Source: Nocardioides terrigena
GTDB taxonomy: Bacteria > Actinomycetota > Actinomycetes > Propionibacteriales > Nocardioidaceae
Reading direction: 5' to 3'
NCBI RefSeq assembly: GCF_003047265.1
Contig: NZ_PZYY01000001.1
Coordinates: forward strand, 248,001-312,000
DNA length: 64,000 nucleotides
Shown: positions 34,938 through 43,232 of the stretch, in pieces
Layout of the letters: every line of letters begins with the position of its first letter
Numbering within the stretch: the first letter of the stretch is position 1
Notes under the pieces: model-generated
Seen by the model: only the letters and a program-made list of their open reading frames with translations
The model's database searches: none
Told to the model about the DNA's origin: nothing
Made by a program: the position numbers and the translations under genes

Positions 34938-34960
34938 GTCCCGGGCCGGGGGCTCAGGTC

Positions 34961-35971
34961 ATGGGACGGGTCGTACTGGTCACGGGGATCTCCCGCGACA
35001 TCGGCCGCCGCTTCGCGCGCGCGGCCGCCCACGACCCGTCCATCGACCGAGTCATCGGCGTCGACGTCGTCCCACCTCGCGGTGACATCGGCGACGTCTC
35101 CTTCGTGCGCGCCGACATCCGCACGCCGGTCATCGCCAAGGTCCTCGCCAAGGAGGACATCGACACCGTCGTGCACATGAGCGTGATCGCGACCCCGGGC
35201 TCTGCCGGGGGCCGCAACACCATGAAGGAGCTCAACGTCATGGGCACCATGCAGCTCCTCGCTGCATGCCAGAAGGCTCCGCGCGTGGAGCGGTTGGTCG
35301 TCAAGTCGACCACCACGGTCTACGGCGCGAGCTCGCGCGACCCGGCGATGTTCACCGAGGAGATGGGGCCCAAGCGGCTGCCCGGCTCCGGCTACGCCAA
35401 GGACGTCTACGAGGTCGAGGGCTACGTCCGCGGCTTCGCCCGCCGCCGGCCGGACGTCGCGGTGACGATGATCCGTGCCGCCAACGTGATCGGCCCGCAC
35501 GTGACGAGCCCGATCACCAGCTACTTCCGGCTGCCCGTGATCCCGCGCGTCCTGGGCTTCGACCCGCGGCTGCAGTTCCTCCACGAGGACGACCTGCTCG
35601 ACGTGCTCACGCACGCCGTGGTCGCCGGCACGCCCGGCACCTTCAACGTCGCCGGTGACGGGATGCTCATGCTCTCCCAGGCGGTCCGCCGGCTGGGCAA
35701 GCCGTCGGTCGCCATGCCCGGCGTCGCCGTCGGTCGCCTCGGATCGGTCCTGCGGCAGGCCCGGGTGGCGGACTTCTCGCCGGAGCAGCTCACCTTCCTG
35801 ACCTACGGTCGGGGGGTGGACACCACCCGGATGCGCACCGAGCTCGGCTTCGAGCCGCGCTTCACCACCGCGTCGGCCTTCGCCGACTTCGGCGTCTCGC
35901 TGGGTGTCCCGATCCACGTCGCCGACGAGCCCGCCCTCGCCGGCCGGTCGGGCGGAGCGCACGATGGCTGA
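34961..35971 (+). CDS. NAD-dependent epimerase/SDR protein (GalE2-like)
   Basis: A 336-residue extended short-chain dehydrogenase. The N-terminal nucleotide motif VVLVTGISRDIGRRFA is close to TGxxxxIG, the catalytic triad shows SSTTTVYG (Ser/Thr) and GYAKDVYEVE (YxxxK). It is the Rv0501 (galE2) equivalent, whose substrate is not established, so I avoid a gene symbol. The ATG at 34961 is 23 bases after bS22. The stop overlaps the acyltransferase start by 8 bases, and acyltransferase plus SDR suggests a lipid or glycolipid step. Confidence 0.85.
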   Translation: MGRVVLVTGISRDIGRRFARAAAHDPSIDRVIGVDVVPPRGDIGDVSFVRADIRTPVIAKVLAKEDIDTVVHMSVIATPGSAGGRNTMKELNVMGTMQLLAACQKAPRVERLVVKSTTTVYGASSRDPAMFTEEMGPKRLPGSGYAKDVYEVEGYVRGFARRRPDVAVTMIRAANVIGPHVTSPITSYFRLPVIPRVLGFDPRLQFLHEDDLLDVLTHAVVAGTPGTFNVAGDGMLMLSQAVRRLGKPSVAMPGVAVGRLGSVLRQARVADFSPEQLTFLTYGRGVDTTRMRTELGFEPRFTTASAFADFGVSLGVPIHVADEPALAGRSGGAHDG

Positions 35972-37178
35972 GTCCGAGCGCCCGCAGCGCGACGTGACCG
36001 AGGGCGCCGACGTCGTCCCCATCGGTACGTCGGGTCGCCCCGGTCGCGGGACCGGCAAGGCACGCCCGTCCGCCTCCGCCCGCAACCTCGCCCCGTCCCC
36101 GCGCAAGCCGGCGCCCAAGTCGGCGTCCAAGGCCGCGCCCAAGGCCGCGCCCAAGTCGGCGCGGCCGACCCCGGTCCGCCCGGTCCCGTCGGCACCGGGC
36201 GCCGAGCCGCCTGCGTCGCCGGCCACGGAGACGGCCGCCGCACCTCGCGCCGCCTCGACCACCGAGGAGACGCACCCGCTCGCCGGCATCCCCGTCGGTG
36301 ACTGGCTGCACGCCTTCCAGCACGCCGCCGTCGAGCTCTTCGGTGACCAGTGGGAGCGCCGCCTGGCCGAGCTCATGGCCTTCCTCCGTCGTCGTCTCGC
36401 CGGCGACTACACCGTGGACGAGTACGGCTTCGACGCGGAGGTCACCGAGCGGTTCCTCATGGCGGCCATGCGCCCGATCGCGCAGAAGTGGTTCCGCGTC
36501 GAGGTGCGTGGCATCGACAACATCCCGACGACCGGCGGCGCGCTCGTGGTGTCCAACCACTCCGGCACCGTGCCCGTCGACGGCCTCATGACGATGACCG
36601 CCATCCACGACGCGACCGGCCGGTTCCTGCGTCCCCTCGGTGCCGACCTGGTCTTCAAGCTCCCGGTCGTCAGCTCGCTGGCCCGCAGGAGCGGCGCCAC
36701 CCTCGCCTGCACGGAGGACGCCGAGCGGATGCTGTCCGGCGGCGAGCTGGTGGGGGTCTGGCCGGAGGGCTTCAAGGGCATCGGCAAGCCGTTCGGCGAG
36801 CGCTACAAGCTGCAGCGCTTCGGCCGCGGAGGCTTCGTGTCCGCCGCGCTGCGCACCGGCGTACCCATCGTGCCGTTGTCCGTGGTGGGTGCCGAGGAGA
36901 TCTACCCGCTGGTCGGCAACATCCCCAGCCTGGCCCGTCTGCTCGGGGTGCCCTACATCCCGATCACGCCGTTCTTCCCGCTGCTCGGTCCGCTCGGCAT
37001 GGTGCCGCTGCCGTCCAAGTGGCTGCTGGAGTTCGGCGAGCCGATCCGCACCGACGAGTACGACGCGGTCGAGGCCGAGGACCCGATGCTGGTCTTCGAC
37101 GTCACCGACCAGGTGCGCGAGACGATCCAGCAGACGCTCTACACCCTGCTGCGGGAGCGCGACGGCGTCTTCGGCTGA
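35964..37178 (+). CDS. PlsC-type lysophospholipid acyltransferase
   Basis: A 404-residue acyltransferase. The first 105 residues are a disordered Lys/Pro/Ala-rich tail with repeated KAAPK/KSA units. The PlsC domain follows, with the catalytic His in VVSNHSGTVPVDGLM (NHx-type motif; spacing H-x6-D is the form of this actinobacterial subfamily, cf. Rv0502) and the glycerol-3-phosphate motif GVWPEGFKGIGK. It transfers acyl chains, probably making phosphatidic acid or a related lipid. ATG 35964 overlaps the SDR stop. It converges with the rsbN-like gene across 18 bases. Confidence 0.88.
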   Translation: MAESERPQRDVTEGADVVPIGTSGRPGRGTGKARPSASARNLAPSPRKPAPKSASKAAPKAAPKSARPTPVRPVPSAPGAEPPASPATETAAAPRAASTTEETHPLAGIPVGDWLHAFQHAAVELFGDQWERRLAELMAFLRRRLAGDYTVDEYGFDAEVTERFLMAAMRPIAQKWFRVEVRGIDNIPTTGGALVVSNHSGTVPVDGLMTMTAIHDATGRFLRPLGADLVFKLPVVSSLARRSGATLACTEDAERMLSGGELVGVWPEGFKGIGKPFGERYKLQRFGRGGFVSAALRTGVPIVPLSVVGAEEIYPLVGNIPSLARLLGVPYIPITPFFPLLGPLGMVPLPSKWLLEFGEPIRTDEYDAVEAEDPMLVFDVTDQVRETIQQTLYTLLRERDGVFG

Positions 37179-37196
37179 CGCGCGCCGGTGCGCTGC

Positions 37197-38480
37197 TCAG
37201 TCGAGCAGCGAGTCGGTGGTCTGGTCGAGGGTGTCGCCCGCCCCGCCGACCACCCCGCCGAGGGTGCCGCCCACGACCGGCCCCACGACCGGTCCGACGA
37301 CCGGCACCTCGTCGACGAGCGTGGGCACGTCGCCGGTGAGCAGCTTGGTGACGTCGTCGACCGTGCCGGTGACGGTCTCCTCGACCGCCTCCCCGGCGCC
37401 GGTCGACGGGACCTCGGTGGGCGTCGGGACACCGCCGGTGCCACTGCCCGAGCCACCGCCCGTGCCGCCCGCGGGACCGTCCCCGGCGCCACCGGTGACG
37501 GTGGTGTCCAGGTCGGGGACGACGATGCCGCCGACGTCCTGGCCCGAGATGGTCGCCCCGATGGCCGGCTGGCCGGTGCGACCGCGGTCGACGATGAAGG
37601 AGGTCGAGGCGCTCAGCACGCTGCCGACGTCGAGGCCCTGGGCCGAGGCGGTGAGGAGGAAGGGCGGCAGGGTCGCGGCGCCGCCACCGCACTCGGGGCA
37701 CGCGGCCGCGGCCCGCGCGTCGATCTCGGCGAGCGTCCGCCCGGCGGCGACCAGCTCGTCGCGGGCGGAGTCCGGGATGCGGCCCTCGAGCGTCGAGAGC
37801 TGGTCGAGGCCGGTGGCGGCGAAGCTGCGCAGCGAGCGGATCACCTGCTCGTCACCGGACTCGGCGTACGCCTCGAGGAGGACGTCGGCGGCCTCGGTCG
37901 CCTGCTCGTCGAAGGTGACGAGCGTGTCCGCGACGGCCGCGCCCCGCAGGGGCGAGGAGGTGCGGGAGAGCTCGTCGACCTCGTCGAGCCGTCCGCCGGC
38001 GTGGGCCAGGAGCCTCGCGCCCCGGTCGGCGCCGTCGTTGGCGAGGCCGGTGCGGGCGTCCTCGATGGCGCGCTTGACGGGGTAGAGCGAGTCACCGGGC
38101 AGGGCTGTCTGGGCGGCCACGGCCATCGAGGTGGTGGCGCCGATCAGGGCCGCTCCGCCGAGCAGCGTCGCGAGCCGGCGGTCGCGGGCACGGGGCCGGG
38201 TCGGCAGGACGAGGCGGGCCTCCTCGGCGCGGGCCCGGGCGGGCTGGGCCACCAGGACCGTGTCGGCCTCGAGCATGAGCCGCTCGCGCAGCGCGGCGGT
38301 GAAGTCGGGTCGCGGCGCGACCTCGGGGACGGCACGGAGGTCGTCGACCACGGCGAGCAGGTCGGCGAAGCGCGCGGCGTCGCGCTCGGTGAGCGGTGGG
38401 CGCGGGGTGGTCGAGGACGCCCCGCTGACCAGGGCGTCGAACTCCTCAGCACGTCGTCGTGCCGGGAATGGCGCAGTCAT
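37197..38480 (-). CDS. RsbN-like anti-sigma candidate (DUF5667 protein)
   Basis: A 427-residue protein. Cytoplasmic N-terminus of about 100 residues (EEFDALVSGASSTTPRPPLTERD...FADLLAVVDDLR), one membrane helix (about 103-123), a DUF5667 region (PGDSLYPVKRAIEDARTGLA through AAAACPEC), then a Gly/Pro/Thr-rich tail. This layout and its place directly downstream of the BldN-type sigma gene match RsbN, the membrane-bound anti-sigma of BldN in Streptomyces. I infer the same role. The ATG at 38480 has GGACAGG just upstream; the stretch before it is not conserved-looking. The two genes are in one operon, about 150 bases apart. Confidence 0.75.
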   Translation of the reverse strand: MTAPFPARRRAEEFDALVSGASSTTPRPPLTERDAARFADLLAVVDDLRAVPEVAPRPDFTAALRERLMLEADTVLVAQPARARAEEARLVLPTRPRARDRRLATLLGGAALIGATTSMAVAAQTALPGDSLYPVKRAIEDARTGLANDGADRGARLLAHAGGRLDEVDELSRTSSPLRGAAVADTLVTFDEQATEAADVLLEAYAESGDEQVIRSLRSFAATGLDQLSTLEGRIPDSARDELVAAGRTLAEIDARAAAACPECGGGAATLPPFLLTASAQGLDVGSVLSASTSFIVDRGRTGQPAIGATISGQDVGGIVVPDLDTTVTGGAGDGPAGGTGGGSGSGTGGVPTPTEVPSTGAGEAVEETVTGTVDDVTKLLTGDVPTLVDEVPVVGPVVGPVVGGTLGGVVGGAGDTLDQTTDSLLD

Positions 38481-38628
38481 CCTGTCCGTCCCGTCTCGTC
38501 CTGGGTGCCGCCGGTCGCGACCGTGCGGTGCCCCTCCACCTCGATGAACGACGGGTCGGGCGAGGAGGTTACGCACTGTGACGCAGTGAACTGACCCGGC
38601 CGGCAGGGCTGCAGCAACGACGTGGCCA

Positions 38629-39405
38629 TCAGTCCCGCATCCCCTCGGGCATCAGCTTGGCGAGGTTGCGTACGCCGCGGAGCTGGAGCTGCTTGATCGC
38701 GCCCTCGCTCCGCTCGAGGGCCAGCGCGGTCTCGGCGATGCTCATCCCCTGGAGGAACCGCATGATGATGCACTCGCGCTGCTCGGTCGGCAGCTCGGTG
38801 AGTGCCTCGAGCAGGATCTCGTGGGTGATCCCCTCCAGCACCGCGTCCTCCGGACCGTCGGTCGCGTCGTCGTGGAGCGTCATGTCCTCGGTGGTGAGCT
38901 CCAGCCGGGTCCGGCCGGCCTTGTAGTGGTCGGTCGTGAGGTTGCGGGCGATCGTCATGAGCCACGCGCCGAGGTCGCGCCCCTGCCAGCGGAAGCTGTT
39001 CATGTTGCGCAGGGCCCGGAAGAAGGTCTCGGAGGTGAGGTCCTCGGCGAGCGCCACCGAGCGGGTCCGGTAGTAGAGGAAGCGGTAGACCGACGGTTGG
39101 TAGTGGTCGTAGAGCAGGCCGAAGGCCTCCGTGTCGCCGCCGCGGGCCAGCTCGACGAGCGCGATCAGCCGGGCACGCTCGGCCTCGTCGTCCTCCGAGG
39201 AGGTGGCCTGGTCGGCGTCGCCGTAGGTGTTCCCGCCGGCATCGCGGCCGCCACCGTGCCCCCCGCCGTGGCCGGAGCCGCCGACGGAGATGTCGGCCTC
39301 GGCGAGCAGGACGTGGGCCCCGACGGGAGCGGGCGCGGCGAGGGCGAGGAGCACGGCGCGCCGCAGCGCGTCGAGCCCCTGCTCGATGTCGGTGGCACCC
39401 CACAT
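38629..39405 (-). CDS. bldN: BldN-type ECF sigma factor
   Basis: A 258-residue extracytoplasmic-function sigma factor. Sigma 2 is RLIALVELARGGDTEAFGLLYDHYQPSVYRFLYYRT...LAEDLTSETFFRALRNMNSFRWQGRDLGAWLMTIARNLTTDHYK, and sigma 4 ends TELPTEQRECIIMRFLQGMSIAETALALERSEGAIKQLQLRGVRNLAKLMP. This is strikingly close to Streptomyces BldN, in the same neighbourhood (HAD, glutaredoxin-like, rex, hemA). As in BldN, about 85 residues precede sigma 2; in Streptomyces that part is a cleaved pro-sequence. Here it is Gly/His-rich. The window otherwise lacks any sporulation genes. Confidence 0.9.
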   Translation of the reverse strand: MWGATDIEQGLDALRRAVLLALAAPAPVGAHVLLAEADISVGGSGHGGGHGGGRDAGGNTYGDADQATSSEDDEAERARLIALVELARGGDTEAFGLLYDHYQPSVYRFLYYRTRSVALAEDLTSETFFRALRNMNSFRWQGRDLGAWLMTIARNLTTDHYKAGRTRLELTTEDMTLHDDATDGPEDAVLEGITHEILLEALTELPTEQRECIIMRFLQGMSIAETALALERSEGAIKQLQLRGVRNLAKLMPEGMRD

Positions 39406-39432
39406 GGCGTCGTTGACGACCCTCCCCAGATC

Positions 39433-39483
39433 GGTCCCTGTCGGGACCTACTCAAGAGTAGGTGGAGGTGTCGTCGTTGTGAA
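39433..39483 (-). promoter_or_regulatory. bldN promoter with two palindromes
   Basis: Minus-strand -35 TTCACA (39483-39478), 17-base spacer, -10 TACTCT (39460-39455). The -10 lies inside the palindrome CCTACTCAAGAGTAGG (39447-39462). The deduced start at 39448 would open the mRNA with a GGTCCC-GACA-GGGACC hairpin (39448-39433). The same -35/-10 hexamers occur in the panCD promoter. Confidence 0.6.
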
Positions 39484-39524
39484 CCGTCCACGGGCAAACG
39501 TGGGTCGGGGTCAGGTCCCGGTGC

Positions 39525-40409
39525 TCAGTGGTGGCCTCGGCCACGCACCGTGGCGCCCGCGGCGACCGCCCCGCCGACCGCTCCGGCGGTCGCGGCGACG
39601 ACCAGTCCGGCACGGGCGGCCTTGCGTCCGGTGCGGTAGTCGCGGATCCGCCAGCCCTGCTGGCGCGCGTGGTGGCGCAGGCGGGCGTCCGGGTTGATGG
39701 CACAGGCGTCGCCCACCAGGGAGAGCATCGGCAGGTCGTTCGAGGAGTCGGAGTAGGCCGAGCAGCGCGTGAGGTCGAGGCCCTCGCGAGCGGCGAGGGC
39801 CTTGACCGCCTCGGCCTTGGCGGGACCGTGGAGCATGTCGCCCACGAGCTGGCCGGTGTAGACGCCGTCCACGTGCTCGGCCACCGTGCCCAGGGCGCCG
39901 GTCAGGCCCAGGCGCCGCGCGATGATCCGCGCGATCTCGATGGGCGCCGCGGTCACCAGCCACACCCGCTGGCCCTGGTCCAGGTGCATCTGGGCCAGTG
40001 CCCGGGTGCCCGGCCAGATCCGGTGCGCCATGCCCTCGTCGAAGATCTCCTCCACCAGGCCCTCGAGCTCGCTGACGGTGTGGCCGGCGATGAAGCCGAG
40101 CGCGGAGTTGCGGGCGTCCGCCACGTGCTCGGGGTCCTCGACCCCCACCACCCGGAAGTAGACCTGCTTCCAGGTGGCGCCGAGGATGTCGCGCGTCGTG
40201 AAGAACTCGCGCCGGTGCAGGCCGCGGGCCAGGTGGAAGATGCTCGCGCCCTGCATGATCGTGTTGTCGACGTCGAAGAACGCCGCGGCCGTCGGGTCGA
40301 CGGGGGTGTCGAGTGCCGTCTCGACCTCCGCGGCGGCGGCCGCTGCCTCGCCCGCCATCGTCGAGCGCTGCTGCAGGTTGAGGCGGCGGGGGCGATCGGG
40401 CGGCGTCAC
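39525..40409 (-). CDS. HAD-IB family phosphatase (SerB-like)
   Basis: A 294-residue HAD hydrolase. Motif I is [11 protein letters not shown] (the DxDxT aspartates), motif II Ser/Thr in LVTAAPIE, and motif [16 protein letters not shown] proteins of this group include phosphoserine phosphatase-like and SerB2-like enzymes; the substrate here is not certain. A basic hydrophobic tail ([19 protein letters not shown]) may associate with membrane. The GTG at 40409 follows TACCCT (40422-40417) by 7 bases, a leaderless start not at the longest frame. It is upstream of bldN on the same strand and divergent from the ligase. Confidence 0.85.
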   Translation of the reverse strand: MTPPDRPRRLNLQQRSTMAGEAAAAAAEVETALDTPVDPTAAAFFDVDNTIMQGASIFHLARGLHRREFFTTRDILGATWKQVYFRVVGVEDPEHVADARNSALGFIAGHTVSELEGLVEEIFDEGMAHRIWPGTRALAQMHLDQGQRVWLVTAAPIEIARIIARRLGLTGALGTVAEHVDGVYTGQLVGDMLHGPAKAEAVKALAAREGLDLTRCSAYSDSSNDLPMLSLVGDACAINPDARLRHHARQQGWRIRDYRTGRKAARAGLVVAATAGAVGGAVAAGATVRGRGHH

Positions 40410-40501
40410 GTCGCTCAGGGTAGTCCGGAACGCCGCGGTCGTCCGGCGGACCGGCCGGTGATCGGCTGAGGGCAGGTCCGCAGGTGTGGAAGGATCGATC
40501 C

Positions 40502-42100
40502 ATGTCGTTGACGGACCTTGCGGACCTGGTCGCCGAGGCCGCCGAGGCATCTCCCGACCGCCTGGCGGTCGTCGAGTCCGGCGGGCGCGCGGTGACCTGG
40601 GGCGGGCTCGAGTCCGAGGTCGCGCACTGCGCCTCCGGCCTGGGTCGCCTCGGGGTCCTGGCCGGCCACCGGGTGATGATCGTGGTCGGCAACCGGCTCG
40701 AGTTCGTCACCAGCTACCTCGGGGTCCTCCGCGCCCAGGTGGTGGCGGTGCCGGTCAACCCGCGCTCCACCGCCGACGAGCTCGCCCGGATGATCGCCGA
40801 CTCCGCCTCGCGCCTCGTCATCGCGGACGAGGAGGCCCTGCCCGCCGTCCGCGTGGCGGTGGCCACGGTCAACGCGGCGCTCGACGGCGACGCGTCGATG
40901 CTCGACGAGGACCTCGTCTCCCGCGCCGTGCACCCCCGGGTCGTGGCGGTCGGCGACGGGCGCGGACCCGGGGAGATCGGCTACGACGACCTCCTCGCCG
41001 GCGAGGCCCGCCCGGTCCCGCCGCTGCAGGACCCCGAGAAGCTCGCCGCGCTCCTCTACACGAGCGGCACGTCGGGTCGTCCGCGCGCCGCGATGCTCAC
41101 CCACCGCGCGTTGCTCGCCAACATCGAGCAGGTCGCCGGGGTCGAGCCCAAGATGATCCACGGTGACGACGTCGTGCTCGGCGTCCTCCCGCTCTTCCAC
41201 GTCTACGGCCTCAACGCCGTCCTCGGCGGCGTGCTCCGGCACCGGGCCAAGCTGCTGCTGGTCGAGCGGTGGGACCCGGTCACCGTGCTGGACATCGTCG
41301 AGGACGAGGCCTGCAGCGTGCTGCCGGTCGCCCCGCCCGTCTTCGCCCACTGGCTGCCGCTGGACAACCTCGCCGACCGGCTCGGTCCGGTCCGGCTGGT
41401 GCTGTCCGGCTCGGCGCCGCTGGGTCCCGAGGTGGTCGACGCGTTCACGGCCGCCACTTCCATCCCGGTCCACCAGGGCTACGGGCTGACCGAGGCGGCG
41501 CCGGTGGTGACCAGCACCCTGTGCAGCGAGTCGCTGCAGTCCGGCTCCGTGGGCGCGGCCCTGCCCGGCATCGAGGTGCGCCTCGTCGACGCGACCGGAC
41601 GGGTGCTCGGCGGTGAGGACCCGGGCGAGATCCAGGTCCGCGGGGACAACCTCTTCAGCGGCTACTGGCCCGACGGGTCCGGCGGGGTCGATGCCGAGGG
41701 CTGGTGGGCCACCGGGGACGTGGGCCTCCTCGACCAGACGGGCGACCTGTTCCTCGTGGACCGGGTCAAGGAGCTGGTCATCGTCAGCGGCTTCAACGTC
41801 TACCCGACCGAGGTCGAGGAGGTGCTGCGCGAGGTGCCCGGCGTCCTCGACGCGGCCGTCATCGGCGTCGAGGACCCCGGGACCGGCGAGGCGGTGGTCG
41901 CGTACGTCGTCGCGCACGACGTCGATGCCGACGCCCTCGGCGCCGCCGTGGCCGAGCACGCCGCCGCACGCCTCGCCCGCTTCAAGCAGCCCACCCGCAT
42001 CGAGGTGGTCGACGAGCTGCCCCTGACCGTCACCGGCAAGGTGCAGAAGGGCCGGCTGCGCGGCCTCGAGCGCCGTCGTGCGCTGGGGCTCCTCGAGTGA
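40502..42100 (+). CDS. AMP-binding acyl-CoA synthetase
   Basis: A 532-residue ANL-superfamily ligase. The P-loop is [18 protein letters not shown], the A5-type motif [10 protein letters not shown], the hinge [23 protein letters not shown] and the catalytic Lys region [15 protein letters not shown] at the C-terminus. It activates a carboxylic acid, probably a fatty acid, to the acyl-CoA. ATG 40502 follows AAGGA by about 9 bases, 92 bases from the divergent HAD gene. Its stop overlaps the glutaredoxin-like gene (GTGA). It stands where Rv-type hem clusters keep an unrelated gene, so it is a local insert. Confidence 0.87.
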   Translation: MSLTDLADLVAEAAEASPDRLAVVESGGRAVTWGGLESEVAHCASGLGRLGVLAGHRVMIVVGNRLEFVTSYLGVLRAQVVAVPVNPRSTADELARMIADSASRLVIADEEALPAVRVAVATVNAALDGDASMLDEDLVSRAVHPRVVAVGDGRGPGEIGYDDLLAGEARPVPPLQDPEKLAALLYTSGTSGRPRAAMLTHRALLANIEQVAGVEPKMIHGDDVVLGVLPLFHVYGLNAVLGGVLRHRAKLLLVERWDPVTVLDIVEDEACSVLPVAPPVFAHWLPLDNLADRLGPVRLVLSGSAPLGPEVVDAFTAATSIPVHQGYGLTEAAPVVTSTLCSESLQSGSVGAALPGIEVRLVDATGRVLGGEDPGEIQVRGDNLFSGYWPDGSGGVDAEGWWATGDVGLLDQTGDLFLVDRVKELVIVSGFNVYPTEVEEVLREVPGVLDAAVIGVEDPGTGEAVVAYVVAHDVDADALGAAVAEHAAARLARFKQPTRIEVVDELPLTVTGKVQKGRLRGLERRRALGLLE

Positions 42101-42366
42101 CCGGGTCGGGGTCCGCCCCGCCCACGGGCCCGCGGGTCACGCTCGTCGGCCGGCCGGGCTGCCACCTGTGCGACGACGCCCGCGCCGTCATCGAGGCGGT
42201 CTGCGCCGAGCTGGGGGAGTCGTGGTCCGAGGTCGACGTCGACGAGGACCCGGTGCTGCTCGACCGCTACGCCGAGGAGATCCCGGTGACCCTCGTCGAC
42301 GGGCGCCAGCACGACTTCTGGCGGGTCGATCCCGACCGGCTCCGGGCCGCGCTGCGCCGCGGCTGA
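42097..42366 (+). CDS. Glutaredoxin-like protein
   Basis: An 89-residue thioredoxin-fold protein with the active site GRPGCHLCDDA (CxxC) and a cis-Pro in EEIPVTLVDG. Homologues lie next to rex and hemA in many actinobacteria (Rv0508), and a redox role there is natural, but the partner is unknown. GTG 42097 overlaps the upstream stop. Confidence 0.85.
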   Translation: MTGSGSAPPTGPRVTLVGRPGCHLCDDARAVIEAVCAELGESWSEVDVDEDPVLLDRYAEEIPVTLVDGRQHDFWRVDPDRLRAALRRG

Positions 42367-42427
42367 GCCCTCGACGCACCCCGGTCGAGGTGGGGATACT
42401 CACATGTGCTAGCCGAGGCCCTCCTCC

Positions 42428-42460
42428 GAGTTTGTTCTCCCGTTCACAAACTCCTACAGT
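42428..42460 (+). promoter_or_regulatory. Rex operator and promoter of the rex-hem operon
   Basis: TTGTTCTCCCGTTCACAA (42432-42449) matches the Rex consensus TTGTGAANNNNTTCACAA at 11 of 14 defined positions with a perfect right half, inside an 8-base perfect inverted repeat GAGTTTGT / ACAAACTC (42428-42435, 42446-42453). A -35 TTGTTC (42432-42437), 17-base spacer and -10 TACAGT (42455-42460) place the operator exactly over the -35 and spacer, so bound Rex would block polymerase. Confidence 0.82.
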
Positions 42461-42527
42461 GACCACGCCGCTCGACCTTGACCGGGTCTCCCACCACCCG
42501 GGATCGAGCCGGCTGGAGAGAAGAGCA

Positions 42528-43232
42528 GTGACCGCACGGACTTCCACCGACAACGCCCGGGACATTCCCGAGGCGACCGTCGCGCGGCTGCCCGTCTACC
42601 TCCGGGCCCTCGTGGGCCTGGCCGAGGCGGGGACGGCCACGTGCTCCAGCGAGGAGCTTGCAGCGGCTGCCGGCGTCAACTCGGCCAAGCTGCGCAAGGA
42701 CCTCTCCCACCTCGGGAGCTACGGCACCCGCGGCGTCGGCTACGACGTGGAGTACCTCCGCTACCAGATCGCCCGTGAGATCGGCGTGACCCAGGACTGG
42801 CCGGTCGTCATCGTCGGCATCGGCAACCTCGGCCACGCGCTCGCCAACTACTCCGGCTTCCGCAGCCGCGGCTTCCGGGTCGTGGCCCTGCTCGACGCCG
42901 ACCCGGAGCGTCACGACGAGCTCGTCGCCGGCATCGACGTACGTCCCTTCGACGACCTCGAGGAGATCGTCGAGGACCAGGGCGTCGCCATCGGCGTCAT
43001 CGCCACCCCGGCCATCGCGGCCCAGGACGTGGCCGACCGGATGGTCGCGGCGGGAGTCACGAGCATCCTCAACTTCGCACCGACCGTCCTGTCGGTGCCC
43101 GACGGCGTGGACGTGCGCAAGGTCGACCTGTCGATCGAGCTGCAGATCCTCGCCTACCACGTGCAGCGCAAGGCCGGCGGCACCGTGGCCGACGACTTCG
43201 ACCGGTTGCACGACGAGGAGGTGACCGCATGA
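42528..43232 (+). CDS. rex: Redox-sensing transcriptional repressor Rex
   Basis: A 234-residue NADH/NAD+ sensing repressor. The N-terminal winged helix is VARLPVYLRALVGLAEAGTATCSSEELAAAAGVNSAKLRKDLSHLGSYGTRGVGYDV, the Rossmann motif VVIVGIGNLGHALANY (GxGxxG at 97-102), with the family helix ending YHVQ. High NADH frees it from DNA. GTG 42528 has GGAGAG about 7 bases upstream. Its stop overlaps hemA by 4 bases (ATGA), so Rex is co-transcribed with the haem genes it is predicted to control, as in Streptomyces. Confidence 0.97.
   Translation: MTARTSTDNARDIPEATVARLPVYLRALVGLAEAGTATCSSEELAAAAGVNSAKLRKDLSHLGSYGTRGVGYDVEYLRYQIAREIGVTQDWPVVIVGIGNLGHALANYSGFRSRGFRVVALLDADPERHDELVAGIDVRPFDDLEEIVEDQGVAIGVIATPAIAAQDVADRMVAAGVTSILNFAPTVLSVPDGVDVRKVDLSIELQILAYHVQRKAGGTVADDFDRLHDEEVTA

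Noticed and set aside
34370..34960. Very long plus-strand open frame through the HTH, bS22 and SDR genes
   Set aside because: It is a shadow frame; the true genes in other frames have clear families and the SDR homology starts at 34961.
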